Shown: piece by piece, positions 1 through 9,319 of the stretch
How the letters are laid out: each line of letters starts with the position of its first letter
Position numbering within the stretch: position 1 is the first letter of the stretch
NCBI RefSeq assembly: GCF_000364165.2
Contig: NZ_CP097810.1
Span: 806,001-870,000 of the forward strand
Reading direction: 5' to 3'
DNA length: 64,000 nucleotides
Source: Clostridium sp. MD294
Lineage (GTDB): Bacteria > Bacillota > Clostridia > Lachnospirales > Anaerotignaceae
The notes under the pieces: generated by a model
Database searches by the model: none
Told to the model about the DNA's origin: nothing
The model's input: the letters and a program-made list of their open reading frames with translations, nothing else
Program-made: the position numbers and the translations under genes

Positions 1-1
1 A

Positions 2-2248
2 ATACCAGCAGATGGTAATTTAATTGATGGCAACATCAATGTAGACCAATCTGTATTAAATGGTGAAAGCAAAGAAGCAAAAAAGAAAGCAATACCAGAA
101 GAATATCAAGAAGATGAAACCAAAGCGATGGACTTTTTAAATGCTTATAAAGTATTTAGAGGTACTATTGTTTGTTCTGGTAATGGTATTATGGAAGTAA
201 CAACAGTAGGAGATAAATCTGTTTATGGTAAAATTGCAAGTGAACTGCAAAGCGATGATGATAGAGAGTCGCCATTAAAAGTAAAGTTAACAAATCTTGC
301 AAATGGTATTAGCAAATTTGGTTATATTGGTGGTGTATTAATTGCAGTAGCATTGTTATTTCAAAGAATTGTAGTACACAATAGTTTTGATATGGCATTG
401 ATTTCAGATTACTGCTCTAATTGGATAACAATAGTAAATGACATTGTAGAAGCGGTTATGTTAGCAGTTATTATTATAGTTATGGCTGTACCAGAAGGTT
501 TACCACTTATGATTGCTATTGTTTCTGCTCAAAATATGGGTAAAATGTTAAAAGATAATGTATTAGTTAGAAAAATAAGCGGTATTGAAACAGCAGGTAG
601 TTTAAATATTCTTTTTAGTGATAAAACAGGTACAATTACAAAGGGCATATTAGAAGTTGTTACATTTATGAATGGAAAAGGATTAGAGTGGAATAGTTTA
701 GAAAGAGTAACACCAAAATTAAAAAATATTTTGACAATAAGCATATTAGAAAACACAACAGCTGTAATTTCTCAAGAAGAAGGTAAAAGGAAAATTATAG
801 GAGGAAATGGTACAGATAGAGCTGTATTGGGCTTTTTAACAGGGGACATTCCTTCTTATAATGTGAAAAAAATAGCTTCTGTACCATTTAACAGTGATAA
901 TAAATATTCTGCAGCACAAGTTACAGGAGATTTTAATTATACACTTTTAAAAGGTGCACCAGAAAAAATTATTTCAAAATGTAAATGGTATTTTGATGAA
1001 AATGGAGAAAAACAGCCATTAAATCCAGATATTGTAAATACAAAAATAAATGAATTAGCTTGTCGTGCTATTAGAGTATTAGGACTTGCAGTATCTGAAA
1101 AGGGCATTGAAAATGATGTATTACCTGAAAATGATTATATATTAGTAGGAGTATTAGGTATACGTGATGATGTCCGTCCAGAGTCTATTGAAGCAATACA
1201 AGAAGTGCATAATGCTGGTGTACAAGTTGTTATGATTACAGGTGATAGAAAAGATACTGCTGTTGCTATAGCAAAAGAAGCAGGACTTTTAACATCTGAT
1301 AATGAAATAGTGTTAACAAGTGATGAATTGTTTGCACTTTCTGATGAAGAAATAAAATCAAGACTTAAAGATTTAAGGGTAGTGGCAAGGGCGTTGCCAA
1401 GTGATAAAAGCCGACTGGTGAGATTAGCACAGGAATTAAATTTAGTTGTTGGTATGACAGGTGATGGTGTAAATGACTCTCCAGCACTAAAAAAAGCAGA
1501 TGTTGGTTTTGCCATGGGAGGCGGTACAGAAGTAGCAAAAGAAGCAAGTGATATTGTAATATTAGATGACAATTTTACTTCTATAGATAAAGCAATACTT
1601 TATGGTAGAACAATATTTAATAGCATTAGAAAATTTATTATATTTCAGTTAACAATTAATGTTGCAGCAGTATTAGTTTCATTTATGTCACCACTTTTAG
1701 GTATGGAAAATCCTTTATCTATTACGCAAATATTGTGGGTAAACCTTGTCATGGACACTTTGGCAGCACTTGCATTTGGAGGAGAACCAGCACTTAAGCG
1801 TTATATGAAAGAACAACCTAAACGTAGAGATGAAAATATTGTAAGTAAGTATATGTGGAGTGAAATTATTGTAGGTAGTCTATGGATATTTGTATTAAGT
1901 ATGGGTATGCTTGTATTGCATGAAGCAGATGCCTTTTTTAGAGATGACCCTTCAAATAAATATATGCTGACAGGTTATTTTGCATTTTTTATATTTGCTT
2001 CTGTATTTAATGCCTTTAATGCTAGAACAGAAAAAATAAATCTTTTCGATAATATTAGTGGTAATAATGGATTTTTAAAAATATTACTTTTGATTGTTGT
2101 GGTTCAGATAAGTATGACTTATTTTGGTGGCGAAATACTTCGCTGCTATGGATTAACAGCAACAGAATGGTTATTTGTAATAGTATTAGCTTTTACAATT
2201 ATACCAGTAGATTTAATAAGAAAGCTTATATGTAAAGGAAAGAATTAA
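2..2248 (+). CDS. Calcium-type cation-transporting P-type ATPase (5' end outside window)
   Basis: The frame is open from base 2, so the gene starts upstream; 748 residues are visible. The visible part begins inside the actuator domain, where the usual TGES loop reads NGES (residues 20-23). The PEGLP motif of membrane helix 4 follows, then the phosphorylation motif DKTGT with its Asp codon at 620-622, the hinge TGDGVNDSP near 1460, and four to six hydrophobic C-terminal helices. PEGLP and the long C-terminal membrane domain are typical of P2 Ca2+ ATPases, so the likely job is Ca2+ export coupled to ATP hydrolysis. The next gene, a TerD homologue, starts 27 nt downstream, and four Ter-type genes follow in the same direction. 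A Ca2+ pump beside Ca2+-binding TerD proteins suggests a joint calcium or stress function. Substrate is inferred from motifs. Confidence 0.9.
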   Translation: MPADGNLIDGNINVDQSVLNGESKEAKKKAIPEEYQEDETKAMDFLNAYKVFRGTIVCSGNGIMEVTTVGDKSVYGKIASELQSDDDRESPLKVKLTNLANGISKFGYIGGVLIAVALLFQRIVVHNSFDMALISDYCSNWITIVNDIVEAVMLAVIIIVMAVPEGLPLMIAIVSAQNMGKMLKDNVLVRKISGIETAGSLNILFSDKTGTITKGILEVVTFMNGKGLEWNSLERVTPKLKNILTISILENTTAVISQEEGKRKIIGGNGTDRAVLGFLTGDIPSYNVKKIASVPFNSDNKYSAAQVTGDFNYTLLKGAPEKIISKCKWYFDENGEKQPLNPDIVNTKINELACRAIRVLGLAVSEKGIENDVLPENDYILVGVLGIRDDVRPESIEAIQEVHNAGVQVVMITGDRKDTAVAIAKEAGLLTSDNEIVLTSDELFALSDEEIKSRLKDLRVVARALPSDKSRLVRLAQELNLVVGMTGDGVNDSPALKKADVGFAMGGGTEVAKEASDIVILDDNFTSIDKAILYGRTIFNSIRKFIIFQLTINVAAVLVSFMSPLLGMENPLSITQILWVNLVMDTLAALAFGGEPALKRYMKEQPKRRDENIVSKYMWSEIIVGSLWIFVLSMGMLVLHEADAFFRDDPSNKYMLTGYFAFFIFASVFNAFNARTEKINLFDNISGNNGFLKILLLIVVVQISMTYFGGEILRCYGLTATEWLFVIVLAFTIIPVDLIRKLICKGKN

Positions 2249-2275
2249 AGTTTTTATAAAAAGGAGAGATGATTT

Positions 2276-2857
2276 ATGCCTATTAATTTACAAAAAGGAC
2301 AAAAAGTGGATTTAACAAAAACAAACCCTGGATTAACAAAAATGTGTATTGGATTGGGCTGGGACATAAATAAATACGATGGAGGAAATGCTTTTGACTT
2401 AGATACAGCAGCGTTTTTGTTAGGGGAAAATGGAAAAGTAAGAAAACAAAATGACTTTGTATTCTACAGCAATTTAAACCATGAAAGTGGTGCTGTGGTG
2501 CATAAAGGAGATAACAGAACAGGCGAAGGAGAAGGAGATGATGAACAAATATTGATTGATCTTTCTAAAGTACCTGTTGATATAATGAGAATTGCTTTTA
2601 CAGCAACAATATATGACGCAGAAGCAAGAAAACAAAATTTTGGGCAAGTTTCTAATGCTTATATTAGAGTAGTAGATGAGGCAAATAATAAAGAATTAAT
2701 TCGTTATGATTTGGGAGAAGACTTTTCTATTGAAACAGCAGTAGTAGTAGGAGAATTATATCGAAATGGTTCAGAGTGGAAGTTTAATGCTGTTGGAAGT
2801 GGTTTTCAAGGAGGATTAGCAGCTCTTTGTGGTAATTATGGCATTGAAGTAGCGTAA
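2276..2857 (+). CDS. TerD family protein (first paralogue)
   Basis: A 193-residue protein of the TerD/TerE/CABP family, which binds Ca2+ and is linked to tellurite, phage and general stress resistance. It opens with the family start [13 protein letters not shown] and carries the acidic Ca2+-binding segments FDLDTAAF and [13 protein letters not shown], then [11 protein letters not shown] and the C-terminal GSGFQGGL block. There is no signal peptide or membrane segment, so it should be cytoplasmic. The start has AGGAGAG about 8 nt upstream. It sits 27 nt after the Ca2+-ATPase and 26 nt before the AIM24-like gene. Family membership is clear; the molecular role of TerD proteins is not settled. 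Confidence 0.93.
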   Translation: MPINLQKGQKVDLTKTNPGLTKMCIGLGWDINKYDGGNAFDLDTAAFLLGENGKVRKQNDFVFYSNLNHESGAVVHKGDNRTGEGEGDDEQILIDLSKVPVDIMRIAFTATIYDAEARKQNFGQVSNAYIRVVDEANNKELIRYDLGEDFSIETAVVVGELYRNGSEWKFNAVGSGFQGGLAALCGNYGIEVA

Positions 2858-2883
2858 CTTTATATAGAAAAGAGGGGAATAGT

Positions 2884-3564
2884 ATGAAGTATGAAATATT
2901 GCATCAAGATGCTTTTCCTATTGTAAGATATCAATTGGAAAAGGGAGAACGTATCAAAGCAGAAGCAGACGCTATGATAGCAATGTCTTCTACAATTGAT
3001 GTAACAGGTGGCGTAGAAGGTGGTATTAGAAAAGGTTTAACACGTATGCTTTCTGGAGAAAAATTCTTTTTTCAGTATCTTACAGCAACACGAGGAAGTG
3101 GAGAAGTTTTATTTGCTCATGCTTATCCTGGAGGTATTATTGATGTAGAATTAGATGGAACATCTGGTTTGATTATACAAAAAAATGGTTTTTTAGCATC
3201 TACAGAATATGTTGAAATTGATACAAAAATACAAAATTTGGCAAAGGGATTTTTTTCAAAAGAAGGATTTTTTGTATTAAAAGCAAAAGGAAAAGGCATA
3301 TTGTTTTTGAGCAGCTATGGTGCTATTCATACTATTACATTAGCAGCAGGAGAAGAGATGATAGTAGACAATGGCCATTTAGTAGCATGGACAGAAGATA
3401 TGAATTATAGCATTGAAAAAGCATCTAATGGCTGGGTGAATAGTATTATATCTGGGGAATGCCTTGTGTGTCGTTTTAGAGGACCAGGAACAATATGTAT
3501 ACAAACTAGAAACCCTAATGGATTTTCAAATTGGATTTCTTCATTTGGCTTTTCAAAAGGGTGA
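2884..3564 (+). CDS. AIM24/TIGR00266 family protein
   Basis: A 226-residue protein matching the AIM24 (TIGR00266) family: the glycine-rich RGSGEVLFA segment and the late FRGPGTICIQTRN motif are characteristic, and the length is usual. These proteins fold as stacked beta-helical repeats and have no proven bacterial activity. No signal peptide or transmembrane helix is visible. The gene lies between two TerD paralogues, an association reported for Ter stress gene clusters, and has a GAGGGGAAT ribosome site. The next TerD start is 20 nt beyond its stop, so it is very likely cotranscribed. Confidence 0.85.
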   Translation: MKYEILHQDAFPIVRYQLEKGERIKAEADAMIAMSSTIDVTGGVEGGIRKGLTRMLSGEKFFFQYLTATRGSGEVLFAHAYPGGIIDVELDGTSGLIIQKNGFLASTEYVEIDTKIQNLAKGFFSKEGFFVLKAKGKGILFLSSYGAIHTITLAAGEEMIVDNGHLVAWTEDMNYSIEKASNGWVNSIISGECLVCRFRGPGTICIQTRNPNGFSNWISSFGFSKG

Positions 3565-3584
3565 GTAGTGAAGGAGATGTAAAA

Positions 3585-4178
3585 ATGTCAGTAAATTTAC
3601 AAAAAGGGCAAAAAGTAGATTTAACAAAAGGAAATGCTGGATTAAAAAGGCTTATTGTAGGATTAGGCTGGGACGAAGCAGAACAAAAAAGAGGTTTTTT
3701 AGGTATTAAAAAGAAAAATGATATTGACTGTGATGCTTCTGCTATTGTCTGTTCAGAAAGTGGAAAATTGTTGGATAAAAGTGATATTGTATATTTTGGA
3801 AATTTAAGACACAAAACAGATGCAATAATACATTTAGGTGATAATTTGACAGGTGCAGGAGAAGGTGATGATGAACAGTTAATTGTAGAATTAAATAAAA
3901 TACCTGATACTTATGGAAAAATTGTATTTGTAGTAAATATTTATAAAGCATATGAGAGAAATCAACATTTTGGTATGATTAAAAATGCTTTTATTAGAAT
4001 AGTAGATGCAGATACAAATAAAGAACTTTGCAAATATAATCTTTCTGAGAATTATGACAATATGGTAGCAATGATATTTGGAGAAGTATATCGTTATAAA
4101 GGAGAATGGAAATTTAATGCTATAGGACAAGCTACGCAAGATGCAAGTATTGGAGCATTGGCAGAACATTTTTTATAA
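3585..4178 (+). CDS. TerD family protein (divergent second paralogue)
   Basis: A 197-residue TerD-family protein. An upstream in-frame ATG at 3531 overlaps the previous gene; the ATG at 3585 is preferred because AAGGAGATG lies just before it and the protein then begins [15 protein letters not shown] like its siblings. It is the most divergent of the three: an insert (EQKRGFLGIKKKND) precedes a weaker acidic loop, DCDASAIV instead of FDLDTAAF, while GDNLTGAGEGDDE is kept. One of the two Ca2+ loops may therefore bind differently. The C terminus lacks the GSG.QGGL block seen in the other two. It sits in the middle of the ATPase-Ter operon. Confidence 0.9.
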   Translation: MSVNLQKGQKVDLTKGNAGLKRLIVGLGWDEAEQKRGFLGIKKKNDIDCDASAIVCSESGKLLDKSDIVYFGNLRHKTDAIIHLGDNLTGAGEGDDEQLIVELNKIPDTYGKIVFVVNIYKAYERNQHFGMIKNAFIRIVDADTNKELCKYNLSENYDNMVAMIFGEVYRYKGEWKFNAIGQATQDASIGALAEHFL

Positions 4179-4201
4179 TATCGTAGTAAGGAGGTGCTTA
4201 T

Positions 4202-4786
4202 ATGGGTATTAATCTTTCAAAAGGACAAAGAGTAAATTTAGGAAAAGCAATGACATTAGCACTTGTTGGGCTAGGTTGGGATACTAATCAGTATGATGGA
4301 GGCTATGACTTTGACTTAGATGCAGCAGTATTTTTATTAGGAGAAAATGGAAAAGTACTAAAAGATGAAGATTTTATATTTTACAATAATTTAGATGGAA
4401 GAAATGGTGCTGTAGTGCATACAGGTGATAATTTAACAGGTGATGGAGAAGGCGATGATGAAGTTATATTGATTGACTTTAAAAAATTACCTGATGAAAT
4501 TAAAAAAATTGCTATTACTGTTACTATACATGAAGCAACTCAAAGAGGGCAAAATTTTGGACAAATTTCAAATGCTTATGTTCGTGTTGCCAGACGTTCT
4601 AATGAAAATGATATGATAGGAATAGAAGAACTTAAATATGATTTAATGGAAGAGTTTTCTATTGAAACTGCTATTGTAGTTTGTGAAATATATAGATATG
4701 GGAATGATTGGAAATTTAATGCTGTAGGTAGTGGCTATCAGGGCGGATTAGAAGCACTTTGTAAAAGTTTTGGTGTAAATGTATAG
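4202..4786 (+). CDS. TerD family protein (third paralogue)
   Basis: A 194-residue TerD/TerE-type protein with both acidic Ca2+-binding loops intact (FDLDAAVF and [13 protein letters not shown]), the [10 protein letters not shown] segment and the closing [11 protein letters not shown] block. It is closer to the first paralogue than to the second. AGGAGGTG precedes the ATG. It is the last gene of the operon: a strong hairpin terminator at 4791-4820 follows immediately. Cytoplasmic Ca2+-binding stress protein by family knowledge; the exact function is unknown. Confidence 0.93.
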   Translation: MGINLSKGQRVNLGKAMTLALVGLGWDTNQYDGGYDFDLDAAVFLLGENGKVLKDEDFIFYNNLDGRNGAVVHTGDNLTGDGEGDDEVILIDFKKLPDEIKKIAITVTIHEATQRGQNFGQISNAYVRVARRSNENDMIGIEELKYDLMEEFSIETAIVVCEIYRYGNDWKFNAVGSGYQGGLEALCKSFGVNV

Positions 4787-4790
4787 TGAA

Positions 4791-4820
4791 AATAGCTGTT
4801 CTCAAAAGAGAACAGCTATT
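4791..4820. terminator. Rho-independent terminator between convergent genes
   Basis: A 13-bp perfect stem (AATAGCTGTTCTC / GAGAACAGCTATT) with a 4-nt loop and a T-rich tail sits between the end of the Ter operon and the end of the convergent SLH gene. It can end transcription from the plus side and possibly from both. Confidence 0.85.
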
Positions 4821-4823
4821 TTA

Positions 4824-7800
4824 TTAATTATCTAAAGTATTTGAGAGAATAGGAATGCTTATGTCTACATAATTTGGGGAGGTAAATGCTATAGAAGGGT
4901 CTATTGTACTGATTATAGTGAATTTACCAGTTATACCAATAGAGGAACTTCCGCAAAAGTAACCCAACACATCAAATTCTAGTGTCCAATATTTAGATAT
5001 TATTTTTTGAGCAGAGTTTAAAATTGCTTCACAGCAAAATTCTTTTATTTCTTGTTCAAAGTCAGGAATATCTGTGTCTAGTACAGAAATATTTATGTTT
5101 TGTTCTAATAAATAATTTAGTTCTTTTTCTGCTAATTCTTCTGTAGGAATTGGGGGCGTAGCTTCAAAAGTAACTAATACACATAAATAATTTGCATTAG
5201 AACGTTCTTTGTCTATTGAAATATCTATATCTGTATCTATAATATCTAATTTAGGTAGTATATCATTTTGAAAAGCATAAGGTTTATTTGCTTTTAGCAT
5301 AATTTCTGCAGTATAAATAGTATCTGGCTCAAATGAATTTACAATTTCATCAGTATTCATTGCATTTTTCCAACAAAAAGAATGTATAATATATTGTGTT
5401 TCATTACTAGATTGTACTGTAGAAGTAGTTTGTTCTCCTATCATAGGAATTTTTAGACGATAAAGCATAATATCCTCAATAGGTAATGCTGCAGAATAAG
5501 TTATAGTTTTTTCAGATATGGCAGAACAAATATTATATTGTACTGCAATAGCCTTAATAGTAATAGAACTTTCTGATGTAGATTGAGGAGGCAATAATGT
5601 AACAGGTTCTGTGTATAGTATGCTTTCTGATGTTGGTTCATTACCATCTAATGTATAGTAATACATTGTATTTTCTTGAATATTTTCTATTGAAAATATG
5701 ACATTTTCATCACCATATTGAGGTAATGTATTATTTATAGATAATTCTGGAGGTGTAATTACTTTTTCAGAAAGTATTCTTTTTTCTTCAAAATCATGTA
5801 GAGCAGATTGTAGTATATTATATTGATTTTGTATTTGCTGTTGTGTTAAATTTTCTTTTTGTAATAATTTTTCTGAAAGGAATAGAATATCTTTAAATGA
5901 AATAAAATCATTTTCAGTAACATAATATTTTCCTACTGGAATTTTCTCTTCTGCATATTTAATAAGTGTATCATTTAATATTGTTTTACATTGTTGAATA
6001 AGTTTTTGAAAGTGTTCTGTATCTACTGTGCTTATTTCAATACCTTCTATTGTAATAAAATTTGTATATACATATAAGTCATTACTGTATATTTTTATAG
6101 GTGTATTGTGATGCTTTGCTGTTAATATAGTGTTGTGAGTAGGTGATGTTTGAATATGATAAAATGCAATATCTTCTAATTTATTTACAACTTGAGTAAT
6201 ATTATTTTGATATTCTAAAAGTAATGAGATACCTGAAAGAGATAAAGTGTCGCCTTCTTTATACTGTAATTTTTTTGGATATGAAATCAGTGTAATATTT
6301 TGTAATATAGCAGTTTCCACTGTAGCATTTTCTACTGAAATAGTTTCTGGATTTAAAACAATAATGCTGTGAACAGTACCATTATTTTTTACTGTACTAC
6401 CTAAACAATGAGAAAAAGAAAGCAGTTGATTTAATTCGGCATTATTTTTTATAGTAATATGACATTGTGTATTTTCATAAAGAGTAATATTTTCTACTAT
6501 AGCAAAATCTGAAATGTTAATATCAGCATTTGTATTTTCTCCTAAATGAATATAAGAAATATTTCCTTTTCCATTTACATTTATTTTATTAATGATACCA
6601 TTTGCAGAAATACTAGCATCTGTATTTGGTATCATTTTTATAGTATTGATTTGAGTATTACTGTCTGTGGTAATGTTAGAAAAAATCTGTGCAGTATCTG
6701 TAATTGTAGTGTTATCTATTAGAGTTGTTTTATTATAACATTTTAAATTTGTTATTTGAGTATTTCCTGATATTGTTGTTTCTGCTTTTGTAATAAATGT
6801 TTTTATAATATTATTTTCTGAATTTATAATAACAGGTGTAGAAGTAGTCAAATGTTTTATTTTTGTATTGCCTTTTAAATATAATGTAGGTATTTTATCT
6901 GTTTGAATATCGGAAATAATTTCTACATTTCCAGTAAATTTTATATTAAGTAATTCCATAGAAATATCTTCTAATTTTATTTTTACAGTTGTATATTGTA
7001 ATGTTTTTCCATAAAATTCAGTGATGTTATCTTTTGTAATAATTAAAGTTTTTTCAGTGTTTTTATTTTGTTCATTTGATGTATAAAGATTTCTGTCACC
7101 ATTTTCCCAAACTATTTTTTTTAATGTTTTTTGATTATTATCAATGTTACCTGGTTCTAGCATATTTATTTTAATACTGTTTTCATTAGAATTTTCTATA
7201 ATATCATTTTCAGATGCTTCATTTTTATGTAATGTATTACTTTTGTCTATTCTGTCAAGCATAGAAATTGCTTCTGCTCTTGTCATATTTTGATTTGCTC
7301 TAAAAGTGCCATCTTCATATCCAGAAATATAACCAGCATTTAACATAGCATATACTGCATTTTTTGACCATATTGGAATATCACTATCATCTTTTAAAGC
7401 AGTGCCATTTGTGGTATTGGTAGGAAGTTGTAAAGCATTACTAATAATTAGTGCTGATTGTGCTCTTGTAATCATTTCGTTAGGGCGAAATGTATTGTCT
7501 TCAAATCCAGAAATAATATGATTGCTAACAGCTTTTGATATATCCTCATAAAACCAGTCGCTTGTGTTGACATCACTAAAATTTACAATAGCATTTTGTT
7601 TTATAGTAATAATGCTGTGAAGCAAATGAATAAATTCTGCTCTTGTGATAGCATTATCTGGACGAAATGTGTTGTCTTCGTATCCTTTTATTCTTTCTTC
7701 TGATTGCCATTGTAATATTGTATTTTCTGCCCAATGCCCTGTTATATCACTAGGTATAGGTGAAAAGGCAAATGCCATTGTAACATGATTAAGTAATAAA

Positions 7801-7832
7801 AGCATTAAAATTAGAATTTTACTATATTTCAT
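4824..7832 (-). CDS. SLH-domain cell-surface protein
   Basis: A 1002-residue secreted protein. The ATG at 7832 is preferred over one 20 codons upstream because GGGAGGA lies just before it and it starts the signal peptide (MKYSKILILMLLLLN..., ending near AFA). Three S-layer homology repeats follow at about residues 28-200, each with the GYEDNTFRP / ITRAE signature; these bind pyruvylated wall polymer. The middle is beta-rich and Asn/Thr/Ile-rich with many short repeats of the 'NTxIxxxT' type. A Big-like segment (KEGDTLSLSG) lies near residue 540, a helical FIVAR-like stretch near 620-690, and a chitobiase C-terminal-like domain (YYTLDGNEPTS) near 720-790. No catalytic motif is recognised; it is likely structural or adhesive. 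Monocistronic on the minus strand. Confidence 0.88.
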   Translation of the reverse strand: MKYSKILILMLLLLNHVTMAFAFSPIPSDITGHWAENTILQWQSEERIKGYEDNTFRPDNAITRAEFIHLLHSIITIKQNAIVNFSDVNTSDWFYEDISKAVSNHIISGFEDNTFRPNEMITRAQSALIISNALQLPTNTTNGTALKDDSDIPIWSKNAVYAMLNAGYISGYEDGTFRANQNMTRAEAISMLDRIDKSNTLHKNEASENDIIENSNENSIKINMLEPGNIDNNQKTLKKIVWENGDRNLYTSNEQNKNTEKTLIITKDNITEFYGKTLQYTTVKIKLEDISMELLNIKFTGNVEIISDIQTDKIPTLYLKGNTKIKHLTTSTPVIINSENNIIKTFITKAETTISGNTQITNLKCYNKTTLIDNTTITDTAQIFSNITTDSNTQINTIKMIPNTDASISANGIINKINVNGKGNISYIHLGENTNADINISDFAIVENITLYENTQCHITIKNNAELNQLLSFSHCLGSTVKNNGTVHSIIVLNPETISVENATVETAILQNITLISYPKKLQYKEGDTLSLSGISLLLEYQNNITQVVNKLEDIAFYHIQTSPTHNTILTAKHHNTPIKIYSNDLYVYTNFITIEGIEISTVDTEHFQKLIQQCKTILNDTLIKYAEEKIPVGKYYVTENDFISFKDILFLSEKLLQKENLTQQQIQNQYNILQSALHDFEEKRILSEKVITPPELSINNTLPQYGDENVIFSIENIQENTMYYYTLDGNEPTSESILYTEPVTLLPPQSTSESSITIKAIAVQYNICSAISEKTITYSAALPIEDIMLYRLKIPMIGEQTTSTVQSSNETQYIIHSFCWKNAMNTDEIVNSFEPDTIYTAEIMLKANKPYAFQNDILPKLDIIDTDIDISIDKERSNANYLCVLVTFEATPPIPTEELAEKELNYLLEQNINISVLDTDIPDFEQEIKEFCCEAILNSAQKIISKYWTLEFDVLGYFCGSSSIGITGKFTIISTIDPSIAFTSPNYVDISIPILSNTLDN

Positions 7833-7945
7833 ATAAATATTCCTCCCTTTCTTTTTTGTTTTTACAAAGAAAATATTTTTTTGCAAAAACATCTTTTGAT
7901 GTGTACAAAATGCACAAAATTTAATCTACATATTTATATTTTTTT

Positions 7946-7973
7946 ATAGTAACATATGCTTTATAAAAGTCAA
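7946..7973 (-). promoter_or_regulatory. Candidate promoter of the SLH protein gene
   Basis: On the minus strand TTGACT (7968-7973) is followed after 16 nt by TACTAT (7946-7951), about 115 nt before the start codon. It is the best sigma-A-like match in the region; -10 is imperfect. Confidence 0.45.
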
Positions 7974-8264
7974 TAGAGAAAATTTTAGCTTTTTTATGAG
8001 TTTCACAAATCATTATAAGAATATATATTTGTATTAACGAGAAAATAAAAGAAAAATTTTAAAAAAGTGTTTAAATTAGTGATATAAAGGCAATATTTTA
8101 GTTGTAGAGTTTTCAAATTGTTAGGGTTTTACTAGTAATTTGTACTAATATAGTAGTTAAAATGTGGCGAAATTTAATAGCAAAAAACAAATAATGTCAC
8201 AAATTTCGAACAACATTATTTTTAGGAAAAATCATTGACTTACAACATATAATCAATTTTAGCA
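7974..8264. other. Gene-free AT-rich divergent intergenic region
   Basis: No open frame of note lies between the SLH gene promoter and the sorbitol operon promoter. The only structure seen is an 8-bp inverted repeat with a short T tail, AATAATGT (8190-8197) and ACATTATT (8213-8220). It could be an operator or leader hairpin for the gut operon, but the stem is weak. Confidence 0.35.
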
Positions 8265-8294
8265 TGACATTAAAGTACATTTTTATTGTAAAAT
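8265..8294 (+). promoter_or_regulatory. Candidate promoter of the sorbitol operon
   Basis: TGACAT at 8265-8270 and TAAAAT at 8289-8294 are separated by 18 nt, about 120 nt upstream of the first gene. The match is moderate, as expected for a promoter that needs the GutR activator. Confidence 0.4.
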
Positions 8295-8416
8295 ATAGTT
8301 TTGTCACTGTTTTTCAAAGGGAGTGAAAAAGAATGTATTAATTGGAGTACCGTTTTTATTTATAATAAAGCTACAAAGAGAACGATAAAATTAATTTTTA
8401 AAGGGGGAAACACATT

Positions 8417-9238
8417 ATGAATAAAGATTGGCTTGAATTAAATGGAAAAACTGTTATTGTAACAGGAGGAGCATCTGGCATTGGGAAAGCAGTATCACAG
8501 GAGTTTTTAAATCAAGGTGCAAATGTAGTAGTATGCGATATGAACCCAGAAGCACCTACATTTGAAACAAATGAAAACAGTGGTAAATTATTGTATGTTG
8601 TAACAAATGTTACAAGTATGGAAAGTGTTCAATCTATGGTAGACAAAGTAGTAGAAACATTTGGCGGTGTAGATGTTCTTGTAAACAATGCAGGTATAAA
8701 CATTCCAAGATTGTTGGTAGACCCAAAAGAGCCAAAAGGACAGTTTGAATTAGATGAAGCTGTTTGGGACAAAGTAGTAAATGTTAATTTTAAAGGTGTA
8801 TTTTTCTGTGCTCAAGCAGCAGCAAGAGAAATGGTAAAAAAAGGAGAAGGCGTTATTGTTAATATGTCAAGTGAAAGCGGTTTAGAAGGCTCTGAAGGAC
8901 AAAGTGTATATGCAGCAACAAAGAATGCTGTCAATTCATTAACACGTTCTTGGGCAAAAGAACTTGGCAAGTTAGGTGTTAGAGTAGTGGGGGTAGCACC
9001 TGGAATATTAGAAGCAACAGGATTACGTACAATACAATATGAAACAGCATTAGCTTATACAAGAGGTATTACAGTAGATGAATTACGTGCTGGATATAGC
9101 AAAACATCTACCACACCTTTGGGCAGAAGTGGAAAATTAACAGAAGTTGCAGACTTAGTTTGTTATATGGCAAGCAAAAGAGCAAGCTATGTACATGGTG
9201 TTACATTTAATGTAGCTGGAGGAAAGACAAGAGGTTAA
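8417..9238 (+). CDS. gutF: Sorbitol-6-phosphate 2-dehydrogenase (SDR family)
   Basis: A 273-residue short-chain dehydrogenase with the NAD-binding TGGASGIG motif near residue 17, NNAG near residue 95 and the catalytic YAATK. It should oxidise sorbitol-6-phosphate, delivered by the PTS, to fructose-6-phosphate. The opening MNKDWLELNGKTVIVTGG matches the sorbitol-6-P dehydrogenases of Lactobacillus and Clostridium. The following genes (PRD regulator, gutM, EIIC, EIIB, EIIA) reproduce the Lactobacillus casei gutFRMCBA order, which makes the assignment firm despite the broad family. AAAGGGGGAAAC provides the ribosome site. Confidence 0.88.
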   Translation: MNKDWLELNGKTVIVTGGASGIGKAVSQEFLNQGANVVVCDMNPEAPTFETNENSGKLLYVVTNVTSMESVQSMVDKVVETFGGVDVLVNNAGINIPRLLVDPKEPKGQFELDEAVWDKVVNVNFKGVFFCAQAAAREMVKKGEGVIVNMSSESGLEGSEGQSVYAATKNAVNSLTRSWAKELGKLGVRVVGVAPGILEATGLRTIQYETALAYTRGITVDELRAGYSKTSTTPLGRSGKLTEVADLVCYMASKRASYVHGVTFNVAGGKTRG

Positions 9239-9319
9239 TTTACTGCTTTTAGTCGTATGAGCGTGTATAGACAGTATGAAAAGTGTAATAAAGATTTTTC
9301 AGGGGGAGGCTAAAACGGT

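Noticed and set aside
7893..8416. CRISPR or tandem repeat array in the long intergenic region
   Set aside because: No regularly spaced repeats; only AT-rich sequence and one weak inverted repeat.
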